Shown: piece after piece, positions 8,167 through 18,671 of the stretch
Numbering within the stretch: position 1 is the first letter of the stretch
Layout of the letters: each line of letters opens with the position of its first letter
NCBI RefSeq assembly: GCF_003428885.1
Contig: NZ_QQRU01000010.1
Coordinates: 1-64,000, forward strand
DNA from: Streptococcus sp. LQJ-218
GTDB taxonomy: Bacteria > Bacillota > Bacilli > Lactobacillales > Streptococcaceae
DNA: 64,000 bases
Direction: 5' to 3'
Made by a program: the position numbers and the translations under genes
The notes under the pieces: generated by a model
What the model saw: only the letters and a program-made list of their open reading frames with translations
Databases searched by the model: none
Told to the model about the DNA's origin: nothing

Positions 8167-9384
8167 GTGAAAAAAATTTACTCATCAATAGCAGTAAAAA
8201 AAGGCCTAGCTACCTTATTTCTACTGTTTATCTATGTATTGGGAAGCAGGATTACTCTCCCTTTTGTTGATTTGAATTCCAAAGATTTCTTAGGTGGTTC
8301 AACGGCCTACCTAGCCTTCTCAGCTGCCCTAACAGGTGGAAATCTAAGAAGTTTATCGATTTTTTCTATAGGATTATCACCTTGGATGTCTGCAATGATT
8401 TTGTGGCAGATGTTTTCTTATTCTAAAAAATTGGGGCTAAGTTCTACAGCGATTGAAATTCAAGATCGTCGAAAAATGTATCTGACCCTACTGATTGCTG
8501 TTATTCAATCCTTAGCAATTTCTCTAAGTTTACCGATACAAGCATCCTATTCTTCGGTCTTGGTTATACTTATGAATACCTTATTACTAATAGCAGGGAC
8601 TTTTTTTCTGGTGTGGTTGTCAGATTTGAATGCCAGTATGGGGGTGGGTGGATTCATTGTCATTCTCTTATCTAGTATTATCATCAATATTCCCCAGGAT
8701 GTTATTGAAACTTTTAAACTGGTTCATATTCCAAAAGGGATTATGGTCTTACTTGTTTTTGTGACCATTATCTTTTCTTACTTACTTGCTATTATGTATC
8801 GTGCGCGTTATCTAGTGCCAGTCAATAAGATAGGACTTCACAATCGTTTTAAACGCTATTCTTACCTTGAAATCATGTTGAATCCTGCAGGGGGGATGCC
8901 TTTTATGTATGTCACAAGCTTTTTGGGATTACCAACCTATCTATTCACCCTATTAGGCTTTCTTTTCCCTAACGCTTCAGGACTGACGGGCTTATCTAAA
9001 GAATTTATGATTGGAAAGCCTTTGTGGGTCTATGTTTATATTTCGGTCTTATTTTTATTTAGTATTATTTTTGCATTTGTTACTATGAATGGTGAAGAGA
9101 TTGCAGACCGCATGAAAAAATCTGGAGAATACATTTATGGTATTTATCCAGGAGAGGATACTAGTCGATTTATTAATCGATTGGTCCTTCGTTTCTCAGT
9201 TATAGGCGGTCTCTTTAATGTGATTATGGCAGGTGCCCCCATGCTTTTTGTTTTGTATGATGAAAAGTTATTAAGATTAGCAATGATTCCAGGCTTGTTT
9301 ATGATGTTTGGGGGCATGATTTTTACGATTAGAGACGAAGTCAAGGCTTTAAGATTAAATGAAACCTATAAACCCTTGATTTAG
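8167..9384 (+). CDS. secY2: Accessory Sec translocase channel SecY2
   Basis: A 405-residue polytopic membrane protein: the dedicated channel for export of the glycosylated Ser-rich adhesin. About ten hydrophobic segments are visible, with SecY-like features such as [13 protein letters not shown] near the N-terminus and [16 protein letters not shown] mid-protein. It is shorter than housekeeping SecY, as usual for SecY2. The start is GTG 8167 with aaggag at 8155-8160. It is the first gene of the secY2-asp5 cluster and is followed at 9 bases by asp1. The order secY2-asp1-asp2-asp3-secA2-gtfA-gtfB-asp4-asp5 is diagnostic. Confidence 0.95.
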   Translation: MKKIYSSIAVKKGLATLFLLFIYVLGSRITLPFVDLNSKDFLGGSTAYLAFSAALTGGNLRSLSIFSIGLSPWMSAMILWQMFSYSKKLGLSSTAIEIQDRRKMYLTLLIAVIQSLAISLSLPIQASYSSVLVILMNTLLLIAGTFFLVWLSDLNASMGVGGFIVILLSSIIINIPQDVIETFKLVHIPKGIMVLLVFVTIIFSYLLAIMYRARYLVPVNKIGLHNRFKRYSYLEIMLNPAGGMPFMYVTSFLGLPTYLFTLLGFLFPNASGLTGLSKEFMIGKPLWVYVYISVLFLFSIIFAFVTMNGEEIADRMKKSGEYIYGIYPGEDTSRFINRLVLRFSVIGGLFNVIMAGAPMLFVLYDEKLLRLAMIPGLFMMFGGMIFTIRDEVKALRLNETYKPLI

Positions 9385-9393
9385 GAGACTTTT

Positions 9394-10974
9394 ATGTATT
9401 ATTTTATTCCAGCTTGGTATGGTTCTGAGAGGAAATGGCATGCAGATATCACTCCATGGTATTTTTCTCACTTTCGTCTAGAGTTTGATGATACCTTTCA
9501 CCAGATTCGACTCTTTCAAGATCAAGATATAGATTCTCGTCTATTAGTATTGGCTTATCAGCCACATCTACGTTATTTTTTACATAGACATGGTGTGTTA
9601 GAAACGGATACTTATTCCGTTTTTGATGTTATGCAAGATTTTCATAATCCCCATACCCAACTTTTAAGCATTCGAGACATTGAGTGGGATAATGACTGTG
9701 AATTTATTTATAGTCCCTTTGCGATTATCGTTCAAAAAAATGGGAAGAAATTTGCTAAGGTTGAACATGGAGTTGAAGGCTTCATTAGTGATATACAGTA
9801 TTTTGAACCGAATGGTCAAGTAGATACGCACTATATCATGGATGATCGTGGGTTTGTATCAAGTGTTATCTTTTTTGAAGATGGGCAAGCGGCCTATCAA
9901 GAATATCTGAATCCCAAGGGAGTATGGCAATTTAGAGAGTATTTAAAAGAAGGCGGACAGGTAGAAATCAATCCAATTTTTGGTTATCGCTTTAAAGCGC
10001 TTATCTATCAAAATATGGGAGACCTAGTGGCAGAATTTTTTGAGAATTATCTGCAAAAGTGTGTGAAGTATCAGGATATTTTTATGCTTCCTTCTCATTC
10101 TCATCACGACCAGTTGGTATTAGACCGTTTACCTAGAAAAAATCCTAAACTGTTGAGTCTTTTCATTGGACGTAATCCTCAAAATACCTTTAGGGATTTA
10201 GAATTAACTTTTGAAAAATCAGATTTGATTTTGGTGGATAGAGAGGATAGTTTACGATTATTGCAGGAGTTGTATCCTGAACGAATGCATCAATTTTATC
10301 ATTTATCATCTTTTGACACCCGTTTACGATTGGGACGAAGCCAAACTAAGAAAGAATCCATCATTTATTATCAACTGGATTTTGAGCAGGGGATTGATAA
10401 CCAAGCTCTACTTCAAGTCTTGTCCTTTGTTGCTAAAAATAAAGATACTGAGGTGATTTTTGGCGCTTTTGCTGCTAGTCAGGAGCAAATGAATGAGGTT
10501 GAAGGAATTGTTGAGTCTATCATCCAAGAAAACATTCAATTTAAAAATCTGGGGAAGGCGATTGATTATGGTGATGCAGAAAATCCTCTGGAAGAAAATC
10601 AACACCAGGACTTACGCTTGCAGTTTGTCAACTTGAATGATGAGTTAGATTTGATAAAAACACTAGAATTTGTCCGTTTGATTGTAGATTTAAATAGACA
10701 GCCTCATCTCTACACACAGATAGCTGGTATTAGTGCAGGGATTCCTCAAATCAACTTAGTTGAAACCGTCTATGTTGAACATTTAAAAAATGGTTACTTG
10801 TTAGCAGATGTGACAGAATTTTCTAAGGCTGCACATTATTACACAGATAGGTTGAAAGAGTGGAATGAGTCCTTGATTTATTCGATTGATAAGATTAAGG
10901 AGCACACAGGACAACAATTTCTTGAAAAATTAGAGAAATGGATAGAGGAGGTTAAAAATGTCAAAGGAACTTAA
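9394..10974 (+). CDS. asp1: Accessory Sec system protein Asp1
   Basis: A 526-residue protein beginning MYYFIPAWYGSERKWHADITPWY, the typical Asp1 N-terminus. Asp1 has a glycosyltransferase-like (GT-B) fold without known catalytic activity. It assembles with Asp2 and Asp3 into a complex that receives the glycosylated adhesin and works with SecA2 in export. No signal peptide or membrane segment is visible, so it is cytoplasmic or peripheral. Its last 17 bases overlap asp2, consistent with translational coupling. The assignment rests on position, length and N-terminal pattern. Confidence 0.92.
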   Translation: MYYFIPAWYGSERKWHADITPWYFSHFRLEFDDTFHQIRLFQDQDIDSRLLVLAYQPHLRYFLHRHGVLETDTYSVFDVMQDFHNPHTQLLSIRDIEWDNDCEFIYSPFAIIVQKNGKKFAKVEHGVEGFISDIQYFEPNGQVDTHYIMDDRGFVSSVIFFEDGQAAYQEYLNPKGVWQFREYLKEGGQVEINPIFGYRFKALIYQNMGDLVAEFFENYLQKCVKYQDIFMLPSHSHHDQLVLDRLPRKNPKLLSLFIGRNPQNTFRDLELTFEKSDLILVDREDSLRLLQELYPERMHQFYHLSSFDTRLRLGRSQTKKESIIYYQLDFEQGIDNQALLQVLSFVAKNKDTEVIFGAFAASQEQMNEVEGIVESIIQENIQFKNLGKAIDYGDAENPLEENQHQDLRLQFVNLNDELDLIKTLEFVRLIVDLNRQPHLYTQIAGISAGIPQINLVETVYVEHLKNGYLLADVTEFSKAAHYYTDRLKEWNESLIYSIDKIKEHTGQQFLEKLEKWIEEVKNVKGT

Positions 10975-12493
10975 TATTTTACAGATAGGACTTACCAATT
11001 GGGGAAATCAGTATGACATTCCCGAAAATATGAATTGGTATCATTTTTATCCCAACTCATCAGTAGCCCTTCGTGAAATAATAGAAAAAGAGGATATTAG
11101 CCGTTTTCATGCCGTTTTAATAGAAGATGGTCAGTATGCCAAAGACTTATTTTCCTTTGTGAAATATTTTGAACCTTATACTTTATTTTATAACCAGAAT
11201 CTACAAATAAATGATAGAGAGGTTTTGGATTTTTTAAAAAAAAGATGTGCACAAGCAATTGATTTTTCAAATCCCCAACAATTAATCAATGATTTGAGTA
11301 AATCTCTTTTTAGCGGTGGATATGGCGATAAATTTTCTCCTTCTACAATCCAAATGAATCCAAATTTTACAGGGGCTATTTCTTATCAAGGATTTGATTA
11401 TGTCAGTTTGGAAGGGGATTTTGGACAAGATTTTTCCCAACTTGCCTTTTGGTCTTATAATATAGTAGTTCAAAAAACACTTCCTATTGAGTTGTGGCTC
11501 GAGTATGAGAAGCAAGGAAATTGTGACTTTCGTTTGGTTATTCGTAAAATATGGAGTGGCTCTGTTGATGATTTTTTCGAAGAGACAATAGTGTCTGAAA
11601 AGGATTTGGAGCAAGCGCTTATTATGGATAGTCGAGACGGAGACTACTTTCTCTCGGTATCTATTGAGGCAAGAGGTCATGGAACAATCAAACTAGGTAA
11701 TCTTCATAAACGTTGGAGTCGAAAACAATTTGGTAAGTTTGTACTGGGTGGAAATATCCTACATGATTCCAAACGTGATGAAATAAACTATTTCTTCCAT
11801 CCGGGTGACTTTAAACCGCCTTTGGCTGTTTATTTTGCAGGTTTTCGCCCAGCGGAAGGATTCGAGGGTTACTTTATGATGAAAACTCTAGGATGTCCCT
11901 TCATTTTATTTTCTGATCCACGTTTAGAGGGGGGAGCTTTTTATCTAGGAACTGATGAGCTAGAGGGAAAGGTCACAGAGACGATTGCTCATTATCTTGA
12001 TTATTTAGGCTTTGATCGCAAGGATTTGATTTTATCAGGCCTCTCTATGGGAACGTTTCCGGCTCTCTATTATGGTGCTTCTTTTGAACCTCATGCTATT
12101 ATAGTTGGTAAGCCCTTGGCAAACTTAGGAACCATAGCTAGCCGCGGACGTTTAGCAAGTCCTAGAGTTTTTCCTACGAGTTTTGATGTTTTAAAACATC
12201 AAACTGGAGGAGTAAGTCTTAATCACATGTTGGAGTTAGACCAGCGTTTTTGGAAAGTATTTAAACAAGCAAATTTTTCAAAGACAACCTTTGGTTTGTC
12301 CTACATGAAGGATGAAGATATGGATCCTCAGGCTTATGAGAATCTAGTTACTTATTTATGTAATACAGGTGCCAAGATTTTATCTAAAGGAACTGCTGGA
12401 CGACACAATGATGATACAGATACCAATATTGCTTGGTTTCTTCACTTTTATCGAATGGTACTAGCAAGTGGTTTTGGAAGGGAGAAAGAATGA
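10958..12493 (+). CDS. asp2: Accessory Sec protein Asp2, adhesin O-acetyltransferase
   Basis: A 511-residue protein with an alpha/beta-hydrolase-like half. The nucleophile elbow is GLSMG with S363; E453 and H483 (GRHNDD) complete a Ser-Glu-His set. The spacing matches the catalytic triad reported for S. gordonii Asp2 (one residue offset), which O-acetylates GlcNAc on the SRR glycoprotein. The enzyme therefore looks active. Asp2 also has a structural role in the Asp1-2-3 export complex. The start ATG 10958 sits inside asp1, behind the gaggagg ribosome site. The stop TGA overlaps the asp3 start as ATGA. Confidence 0.93.
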   Translation: MSKELNILQIGLTNWGNQYDIPENMNWYHFYPNSSVALREIIEKEDISRFHAVLIEDGQYAKDLFSFVKYFEPYTLFYNQNLQINDREVLDFLKKRCAQAIDFSNPQQLINDLSKSLFSGGYGDKFSPSTIQMNPNFTGAISYQGFDYVSLEGDFGQDFSQLAFWSYNIVVQKTLPIELWLEYEKQGNCDFRLVIRKIWSGSVDDFFEETIVSEKDLEQALIMDSRDGDYFLSVSIEARGHGTIKLGNLHKRWSRKQFGKFVLGGNILHDSKRDEINYFFHPGDFKPPLAVYFAGFRPAEGFEGYFMMKTLGCPFILFSDPRLEGGAFYLGTDELEGKVTETIAHYLDYLGFDRKDLILSGLSMGTFPALYYGASFEPHAIIVGKPLANLGTIASRGRLASPRVFPTSFDVLKHQTGGVSLNHMLELDQRFWKVFKQANFSKTTFGLSYMKDEDMDPQAYENLVTYLCNTGAKILSKGTAGRHNDDTDTNIAWFLHFYRMVLASGFGREKE

Positions 12494-12930
12494 TTATCAC
12501 ACAGAGACAGTCTATTCATTGGGGAGAAGTTGGTGGGACGTATATGTACGGATCAACTGTATCTTATTACCCTGACAAAAGTATTCGGCTCTATAATCCT
12601 CTATTGCCATCTGGGGAGATTCTCAAGACTTGGCTTTCTAGTGTCAATTACCAGGCTGCACGGACTCAGCCCCAGCTTCCCTTACTAAAAAGAAATCAGG
12701 AGTATCAACTATCACTGGTTTTTGATTGTCAGCCTGAAAATGGGGTTTATACTAAGATAACTTTTTTTGACCGCTATGGTGATATTTTAGAAGAAAAGGT
12801 AGAAAAAGTGAAAGATTTTATATTTACTTATCCAGAAGATAGTTATACTTATCAAGTTTCTCTTTTAAGTGCTGGTTTTGAATCCTTAACTTTTTATCAT
12901 TTTTCTATCAAGGAGATTAGAAGTGTTTAG
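12490..12930 (+). CDS. asp3: Accessory Sec system protein Asp3
   Basis: A 146-residue protein beginning [23 protein letters not shown] place the start at ATG 12490 (ATGA overlap with the asp2 stop) rather than any upstream codon in the same frame, because ggagaaaga lies just before it and the overlap style matches the rest of the operon. Asp3 is the small carbohydrate-binding-module-like subunit of the Asp1-2-3 complex. It bridges the complex with SecA2 and the Ser-rich substrate. Its last bases overlap the GTG of secA2. Confidence 0.9.
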   Translation: MIITQRQSIHWGEVGGTYMYGSTVSYYPDKSIRLYNPLLPSGEILKTWLSSVNYQAARTQPQLPLLKRNQEYQLSLVFDCQPENGVYTKITFFDRYGDILEEKVEKVKDFIFTYPEDSYTYQVSLLSAGFESLTFYHFSIKEIRSV

Positions 12931-15295
12931 ACGTTTAGGTCAAGATTTCCAGCTTAGGAAAGTGAAAAAGATTTTAAAGAGGATTAATAGCTTAAAAGGC
13001 AAGATGTCCTCTCTTTCGGATCAAGAATTAGTCGCTAAAACAGTGGAGTTCCGTCAGCGTCTTTCCAAGGGAGAAAGTCTAGATGACCTTTTAGTAGAAG
13101 CTTTTGCAGTGGTGCGTGAAGCAGACAAGCGGATTTTAGGGATGTTCCCCTATGATGTTCAGGTTATGGGAGCTATTGTCATGCACTATGGAAATGTTGC
13201 TGAGATGAATACAGGTGAAGGTAAAACCCTAACAGCCACCATGCCTGTCTATTTGAACGCTCTTTCAGGAGAAGGTGTGATGGTTGTTACGCCTAATGAG
13301 TATTTATCAAAGCGTGATGCAGAGGAAATGGGCCAAGTTTATCGTTTCCTAGGATTAACCATTGGGGTACCATTTACAGGAGATCCAAAGGAAGAAATGA
13401 AAGCTGAAGAAAAGAAACTAATCTATACTTCGGATATCATTTATACGACCAATAGTAATTTAGGTTTTGATTACTTAAATGAAAATCTAGCCTCGGATAA
13501 AGAAGGTAAATTTTTACGACCTTTTAACTATGTCATTATTGATGAAATTGATGATATCTTGCTAGATAGTGCACAAACTCCTTTGATTATTGCGGGTTCT
13601 CCTCGTGTTCAGTCTAATTACTATGCGATTATTGATACACTGGTAACAACATTGGTCGAAGGAGAAGATTATATTTTCAAAGAGGAGAAAGAAGAGGTTT
13701 GGCTTACGACTAAGGGTGCCAAGTCTGCTGAAAGTTTCCTAGGAATTGACAATTTATATAAGGAAGAACATGCGTCCTTTGCTCGTCACTTAGTCTATGC
13801 TATTCGAGCTCATAAGCTCTTTACCAAAGATAAGGACTATATCATTCGTGAGAATGAAATGGTACTGGTTGATAAGGGAACAGGACGTCTAATGGAACTG
13901 ACTAAACTGCAGGGAGGTCTCCATCAGGCCATTGAAGCAAAGGAACACGTGAAGTTGTCTCCTGAAACGAGAGCCATGGCTTCCATCACCTATCAGAGTC
14001 TCTTTAAGATGTTTAAAAAAATATCTGGGATGACGGGGACAGGAAAGGTAGCAGAAAAAGAATTTCTTGAGACTTATAATATGGCTGTTATCCGGATTCC
14101 AACCAATCGTCCTAAGCAACGGATTGATTATCCAGATAATCTCTATGTGACTTTACCGGAGAAAGTGTATGCATCTTTGGAGTATATTAAAGATTATCAT
14201 GCTAAAGGCAACCCCTTACTCGTTTTTGTAGGTTCAGTGGAGATGTCTCAGCTTTATTCATCACTCTTGCTTCGTGAAGGGATTGCCCACAATGTCCTAA
14301 ATGCCAATAATGCTGCGCGTGAGGCCCAAATTATCGCTGAATCAGGTCAGATGGGGGCCGTAACAGTTGCAACCTCAATGGCCGGACGTGGGACGGATAT
14401 TAAACTCGGTAAGGGCGTTGCTGAACTTGGTGGTTTGATTGTCATTGGAACAGAGCGGATGGAGAGTCAGCGGATTGACCTTCAAATCCGTGGACGTTCT
14501 GGCCGTCAGGGAGATCCAGGTATGAGTAAGTTTTTTGTATCTCTGGAAGATGATGTTATCAAGAAATTTGGTCCATCTTGGGTTCACAAGAAGTATAAAG
14601 ATTATCAAGTTCAAGATATGACACAACCAAAAGTTCTCAAAGGTCGTAAGTATCGTAATCTGGTTGAAAGGGCGCAACATGCCAGTGATAGCGCTGGTCG
14701 AACTGCCCGTCGTCAGACCTTAGAGTACGCTGAGAGTATGAATATCCAACGCGATATGGTTTACAAGGAACGCAATCGTCTAATAGATGGCTCTCGTAAC
14801 TTAGAAGATGTAGTTGTGGATATCATTGAGAGATATACAGAAGAGGTAGCAGCTGAACACTATGCCAGTCGTGAATTGCTGTTTCACTTTATCGTTACCA
14901 ATATCAGTTTCCATGTAAAGGAAATTCCAGATAATCTAGACCTATCTAATCAGAAACAAGTCCGCTCCTTTATTCGACAAGTTGTGAATAGAGAACTTTC
15001 TGAAAAGAAGGAATTACTGGAACAACATGACTTGTATGAACAGTATTTACGACTCTCTCTACTTAAGGCTATTGATGATAACTGGGTGGAGCAAGTAGAC
15101 TATCTCCAACAGTTATCTATGGCTATCGGTAGGCAATCTACTGCACAGAAAAATCCAATTGTAGAATATTATCAAGAAGCCTATGCTGGCTTTGAAACGA
15201 TGAAAGAACAAATCCGTGCGGATATGGTACGAAATCTCCTGATGGGGCTGGTTGAGATCACTCCAAAAGGAGAAATTGTGACTCATTTTCCATAA
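12923..15295 (+). CDS. secA2: Accessory Sec ATPase SecA2
   Basis: A 790-residue motor ATPase that drives the glycosylated adhesin through SecY2. Walker A is MNTGEGKT at 95-102 and Walker B is DEID at 207-210. [12 protein letters not shown] and [21 protein letters not shown] are the conserved helicase motifs V and VI of SecA. The protein ends [11 protein letters not shown], without the C-terminal zinc-binding cysteine tail of housekeeping SecA, as expected for SecA2. The GTG start at 12923 overlaps asp3 by 8 bases, and gtfA follows 11 bases downstream. Confidence 0.95.
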   Translation: MFRRLGQDFQLRKVKKILKRINSLKGKMSSLSDQELVAKTVEFRQRLSKGESLDDLLVEAFAVVREADKRILGMFPYDVQVMGAIVMHYGNVAEMNTGEGKTLTATMPVYLNALSGEGVMVVTPNEYLSKRDAEEMGQVYRFLGLTIGVPFTGDPKEEMKAEEKKLIYTSDIIYTTNSNLGFDYLNENLASDKEGKFLRPFNYVIIDEIDDILLDSAQTPLIIAGSPRVQSNYYAIIDTLVTTLVEGEDYIFKEEKEEVWLTTKGAKSAESFLGIDNLYKEEHASFARHLVYAIRAHKLFTKDKDYIIRENEMVLVDKGTGRLMELTKLQGGLHQAIEAKEHVKLSPETRAMASITYQSLFKMFKKISGMTGTGKVAEKEFLETYNMAVIRIPTNRPKQRIDYPDNLYVTLPEKVYASLEYIKDYHAKGNPLLVFVGSVEMSQLYSSLLLREGIAHNVLNANNAAREAQIIAESGQMGAVTVATSMAGRGTDIKLGKGVAELGGLIVIGTERMESQRIDLQIRGRSGRQGDPGMSKFFVSLEDDVIKKFGPSWVHKKYKDYQVQDMTQPKVLKGRKYRNLVERAQHASDSAGRTARRQTLEYAESMNIQRDMVYKERNRLIDGSRNLEDVVVDIIERYTEEVAAEHYASRELLFHFIVTNISFHVKEIPDNLDLSNQKQVRSFIRQVVNRELSEKKELLEQHDLYEQYLRLSLLKAIDDNWVEQVDYLQQLSMAIGRQSTAQKNPIVEYYQEAYAGFETMKEQIRADMVRNLLMGLVEITPKGEIVTHFP

Positions 15296-15306
15296 GAGGA
15301 GAAAAT

Positions 15307-16818
15307 ATGACAATTTACAATATAAATTTAGGAATTGGTTGGGCTAGTAGCGGTGTAGAATACGCTCAAGCCTATCGTGCTGGTATTTTTCGAAGTTTGA
15401 ATTTACCCTCTAAATTTATCTTTACAGATATGATTTTAGCTGATAATATTCAGCATTTGACAGCCAATATTGGTTTTGATGATGAGCAAGTGATTTGGCT
15501 TTATAATTACTTTACAGATATCAAGATTGCACCGACTAGTGTGACAGTGGATGATGTCTTAGCTACTTTTGACGGTGTTGAAAGTCGTAGAGAAAAGAAT
15601 GGTAAGGTATTGCGTGTCTTCTTTTCTGACCAAGATAAGTTTGTCACCTGTTATTTGGTTGATGAGAACAAGGACTTGGTCCAATATGTAGAGTATGTTT
15701 TTAAAGGAAATTTGATTCGTAAGGATTACTTTTCTTATACACGTTATTGTAGCGAGTACTTTGCTCCCAAGGATAATGTCGCAGTCCTATACCAACGAAC
15801 TTTTTACAATGAAGACGGGACTCCAGCCTATGATATCTTGATGAATCAAGGCAAGGAAGAAGTTTACCGTTTCAAGGATAAGATTTTCTATGGGAAGCCA
15901 GCTTTTATGCGTGCCTTTATGAAGTCCTTGAATTTGAACAAGTCTGATTTGGTCATTCTCGATAGAGAGACAGGCATTGGACAGGTTGTGTTTGAGGAAG
16001 CGCAGGCAGCGCATTTAGCGGTAGTTGTTCATGCGGAGCATTATAGTGAAAATGCTACAAACGAGGACTATATCCTATGGAACAACTATTATGACTATCA
16101 GTTTACCAATGCAGATAAGGTTGACTTCTTCATCGTATCCACTGACAGACAAAATGAAGTGTTGCAAGAGCAATTTGCTAAATACACCCAGCACCAACCA
16201 AAGATTGTTACCATTCCTGTAGGTAGTATTGATTCCTTGACTGAGTCAAGTCAGGGACGCAAGCCATTTTCATTGATTACGGCTTCACGTCTTGCCAAAG
16301 AAAAACACATCGATTGGTTGGTCAAGGCGGTCATTGAGGCGCGTAAGGAAATACCTGAATTAACCTTTGATATTTATGGTAGCGGTGGTGAAGATTCTCT
16401 GCTTAGAGAGATTATTGCAACTCATCAGGCTGAGGACTATATCCAACTCAAGGGACATGCGGAACTTTCGCAGATTTATAGCCAGTATGAGGTTTACTTG
16501 ACGGCTTCAACCAGCGAAGGATTTGGTTTGACTCTGATGGAGGCAATTGGCTCCGGTCTACCTCTAATTGGTTTTGATGTGCCTTATGGCAATCAGACTT
16601 TTATAGAAGATGGGCAAAATGGTTATCTGATTCCAAGTTCATCTGACCATGTGGAAGATAAAATCAAGCAAGCTTATGCAGCTAAGATTTGTCAATTATA
16701 TCAAGAAAATCGTTTGGAAACCATGCGTGCCCATTCTTATCAAATTGCAAAAGGCTTCTTAACCGAAGAAATTTTAGAAAAGTGGAAGAAAACAGTAGAG
16801 GAGGTGCTCCATGATTGA
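15307..16818 (+). CDS. gtfA: Adhesin O-GlcNAc transferase catalytic subunit GtfA
   Basis: A 503-residue GT4/GT-B enzyme that, with GtfB, transfers GlcNAc from UDP-GlcNAc to Ser/Thr in the adhesin repeats as the first glycosylation step. The active-site residues R328 and K333 (ASRLAKEKHIDWL) and the E-x7-E pair E404/E412 (SEGFGLTLME) are all present, so it should be active. The N-terminus MTIYNINLGIGWASSGVEYAQAYRAGIF is typical. It has a clear ribosome site (aagaggag) before ATG 15307. It overlaps gtfB by 8 bases, matching their function as an obligate complex. Confidence 0.95.
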   Translation: MTIYNINLGIGWASSGVEYAQAYRAGIFRSLNLPSKFIFTDMILADNIQHLTANIGFDDEQVIWLYNYFTDIKIAPTSVTVDDVLATFDGVESRREKNGKVLRVFFSDQDKFVTCYLVDENKDLVQYVEYVFKGNLIRKDYFSYTRYCSEYFAPKDNVAVLYQRTFYNEDGTPAYDILMNQGKEEVYRFKDKIFYGKPAFMRAFMKSLNLNKSDLVILDRETGIGQVVFEEAQAAHLAVVVHAEHYSENATNEDYILWNNYYDYQFTNADKVDFFIVSTDRQNEVLQEQFAKYTQHQPKIVTIPVGSIDSLTESSQGRKPFSLITASRLAKEKHIDWLVKAVIEARKEIPELTFDIYGSGGEDSLLREIIATHQAEDYIQLKGHAELSQIYSQYEVYLTASTSEGFGLTLMEAIGSGLPLIGFDVPYGNQTFIEDGQNGYLIPSSSDHVEDKIKQAYAAKICQLYQENRLETMRAHSYQIAKGFLTEEILEKWKKTVEEVLHD

Positions 16819-18148
16819 ACTTTATGATCGTTATGGTCAAGAAAGTCGAGATTTACATGAAAGTCTAGTAGCTACTGGTCTTTCTCAACTTGGAGTGGTC
16901 ATCGATGCAGATGGTTTTCTGCCTGATGGTCTGGTATCTCCTTTTACTTATTATCTAGGATATGAAAAGGGAAAACCTCTTTATTTTAATCAAGTTCCTG
17001 TTCCAGCTTTTTGGGAAATTTCAGGAAATAATCAGTCTGCTCGTATTGAAGATATGACACAGGAGAGGGCCGTTATTCATTATGCTGATGGAATGCAGGC
17101 GCGCTTGGTTAAGCAAGTAGATTGGAAAGACCTGGAAGGTCGAGTCCGTCAAGTTGATCATTATAATCGCTTTGGAGCTTGCTTTGCCACAACGACCTAT
17201 AGTGCTGATAGTGAGCCAATTATGACGGTTTACCAAGATGTCAATGGTCAGGAGCTGTTACTTGAAAACCATGTGACAGGTGATATCTTATTGACTTTAC
17301 CTAGTCAGTCCATTCGTTACTTTGCAAATAAAGTTGAATTTATCACCTTCTTTTTACAAGATTTGGGGCTAGCTAAGCATCAGATTGTCTTTAATAGCTT
17401 AGCGACTGCTTTCTTGGTTTCCTTCCATCATCCAGATAAATCTGGCTCAGATGTCTTGGTTTGGCAGGAACCTCTCTATGATGCCATTCCAGGTAATATG
17501 CAGTTGATTTTGGACAGTGATGCTGTGCGTACCAAAAAAATCATCATTCCAAACAAGGCGACTTATGAGCGTGCTTTAGAGTTGACTGAAGAGAGATACC
17601 ATGATCAGTTTGTGCATGTAGGTTACCATTATCAGTTTAAACGTGATAATTTCCTAAGACGAGACGCCTTGATCTTGACTAATTCAGATCAGATTGAGCA
17701 AGTGGAAGCAATTGTAGAAGCCTTGCCTGATGTCACTTTCCGTATCGCAGCAGTAACAGAGATGTCTTCTAAGCTCTTAGACATGCTTCGCTATCCTAAT
17801 GTGGTACTTTACCAGAATGCTAGCCCACAAAAGATTCAGGAGCTCTATCAATTGTCGGATATTTATTTGGATATCAATCACAGCAATGAGTTGCTGCAGG
17901 CAGTGCGTCAAGCCTTTGAGCACAATCTCTTGATTCTGGGCTTCAATCAAACGGTCCACAATAGACTTTATATCGCTCCAGATCATCTATTTGAAAGTAG
18001 TGAAGTTTCTTCTTTGGTTGAGACCATCAAACTGGCCCTTTCAGATGTGAATCAAATGAATCTGGCACTTGGGAAGCAAGGACAACATGCAAATTATGTT
18101 GACTTGGTGCGATATCAGGAAACTATGCAAACTGTTTTAGGAGGCTAA
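16811..18148 (+). CDS. gtfB: Adhesin O-GlcNAc transferase acceptor-recognition subunit GtfB
   Basis: A 445-residue partner of GtfA. It has a GT-B-like architecture without catalytic acid residues. It binds the Ser-rich acceptor and stabilises GtfA. Recognisable blocks are LYDRYGQESRDLHESL at the start and SDIYLDINHSNELLQAVRQAF near the C-terminus; the latter is shared with the GtfB-like gene at 2117 and with the tails of the GT8 genes. ATG 16811 sits within the end of gtfA behind gaggagg. asp4 follows its stop after one base. Confidence 0.94.
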   Translation: MIELYDRYGQESRDLHESLVATGLSQLGVVIDADGFLPDGLVSPFTYYLGYEKGKPLYFNQVPVPAFWEISGNNQSARIEDMTQERAVIHYADGMQARLVKQVDWKDLEGRVRQVDHYNRFGACFATTTYSADSEPIMTVYQDVNGQELLLENHVTGDILLTLPSQSIRYFANKVEFITFFLQDLGLAKHQIVFNSLATAFLVSFHHPDKSGSDVLVWQEPLYDAIPGNMQLILDSDAVRTKKIIIPNKATYERALELTEERYHDQFVHVGYHYQFKRDNFLRRDALILTNSDQIEQVEAIVEALPDVTFRIAAVTEMSSKLLDMLRYPNVVLYQNASPQKIQELYQLSDIYLDINHSNELLQAVRQAFEHNLLILGFNQTVHNRLYIAPDHLFESSEVSSLVETIKLALSDVNQMNLALGKQGQHANYVDLVRYQETMQTVLGG

Positions 18149-18149
18149 C

Positions 18150-18329
18150 ATGTCAGACAAAGATTTATTTTACAAAGACGTTGAAGGTCGCATGGAAGAG
18201 TTGAAACAAAAGCCGATTAAGAAGGAAAAAGAAACCCGAGGGGAAAAGATTAGTAAGACTTTTTCACTTTTACTGGGATTAGTGATTCTAATTGGTTTAC
18301 TCTTTACCTTGCTGAGAATTTTGAGGTAG
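18150..18329 (+). CDS. asp4: Accessory Sec system protein Asp4 (SecE-like)
   Basis: A 59-residue protein, MSDKDLFYKDVEGRMEELKQ..., with a charged, Lys/Glu-rich N-terminal half and one C-terminal hydrophobic helix (FSLLLGLVILIGLLFTLL). That is the layout of SecE, and Asp4 is thought to play the SecE part in the SecY2 channel. The ribosome site is taggagg ending just before the gtfB stop, and ATG is at 18150. It is short enough to be missed by length filters, but it sits exactly between gtfB and asp5 as in other SRRP loci. Confidence 0.9.
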   Translation: MSDKDLFYKDVEGRMEELKQKPIKKEKETRGEKISKTFSLLLGLVILIGLLFTLLRILR

Positions 18330-18333
18330 GCCT

Positions 18334-18558
18334 ATGATTGACATACTGATTGTTTTAGCTATTGTCCTCTCTCTTGCTTTGATTGTACTGGTAACCATAC
18401 AACCCCGACAAAATCAACTATTTTCCATGGATGCGACTAGTAATATTGGTAAGCCGAGCTACTGGCAGAGCAACACCTTGGTCAAGGTGCTCACCTTATT
18501 GGTGAGTTTGGCCTTATTCTTTTTACTATTAACCTTTATGGTACTAACCTACAAATAA
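18334..18558 (+). CDS. asp5: Accessory Sec system protein Asp5 (SecG-like)
   Basis: A 74-residue protein with two hydrophobic helices (about 2-22, IDILIVLAIVLSLALIVLV; and about 49-70) joined by a Gly/Ser/Asn-containing loop with NIGKPSYWQSN. This is the SecG-like topology. Asp5 is the second small subunit of the accessory channel. It starts 4 bases after the asp4 stop and ends the accessory Sec operon, with a clear terminator beginning at its stop codon. Confidence 0.9.
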   Translation: MIDILIVLAIVLSLALIVLVTIQPRQNQLFSMDATSNIGKPSYWQSNTLVKVLTLLVSLALFFLLLTFMVLTYK

Positions 18559-18610
18559 AAGAAAACTTCAGACCAATCACAAAAAGTGAAAATCTGAAGT
18601 TTTCTTTTTT
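18557..18610 (+). terminator. Intrinsic terminator of the accessory Sec operon
   Basis: A 16-bp perfect stem (18557-18572 with 18593-18608), 20-base loop, followed by a T run. The A run on the 5' side allows it also to act on the minus strand. Confidence 0.9.
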
Positions 18611-18611
18611 A

Positions 18612-18671
18612 CACGGTTTTGAGGTTGTGGATAGAGCTGACCTAGGTTGAAGAGATTTACGAAGAGTATTA
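18612..18671 (+). repeat. Truncated BOX element
   Basis: It keeps the end module (ttttgaggttgtggatagagctgac ... ttgaagagattt...gaagagtatta) found at one end of BOX repeats; the other end is missing. Its last three bases (18669-18671) are the stop codon of the minus-strand gene that follows. Confidence 0.75.
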
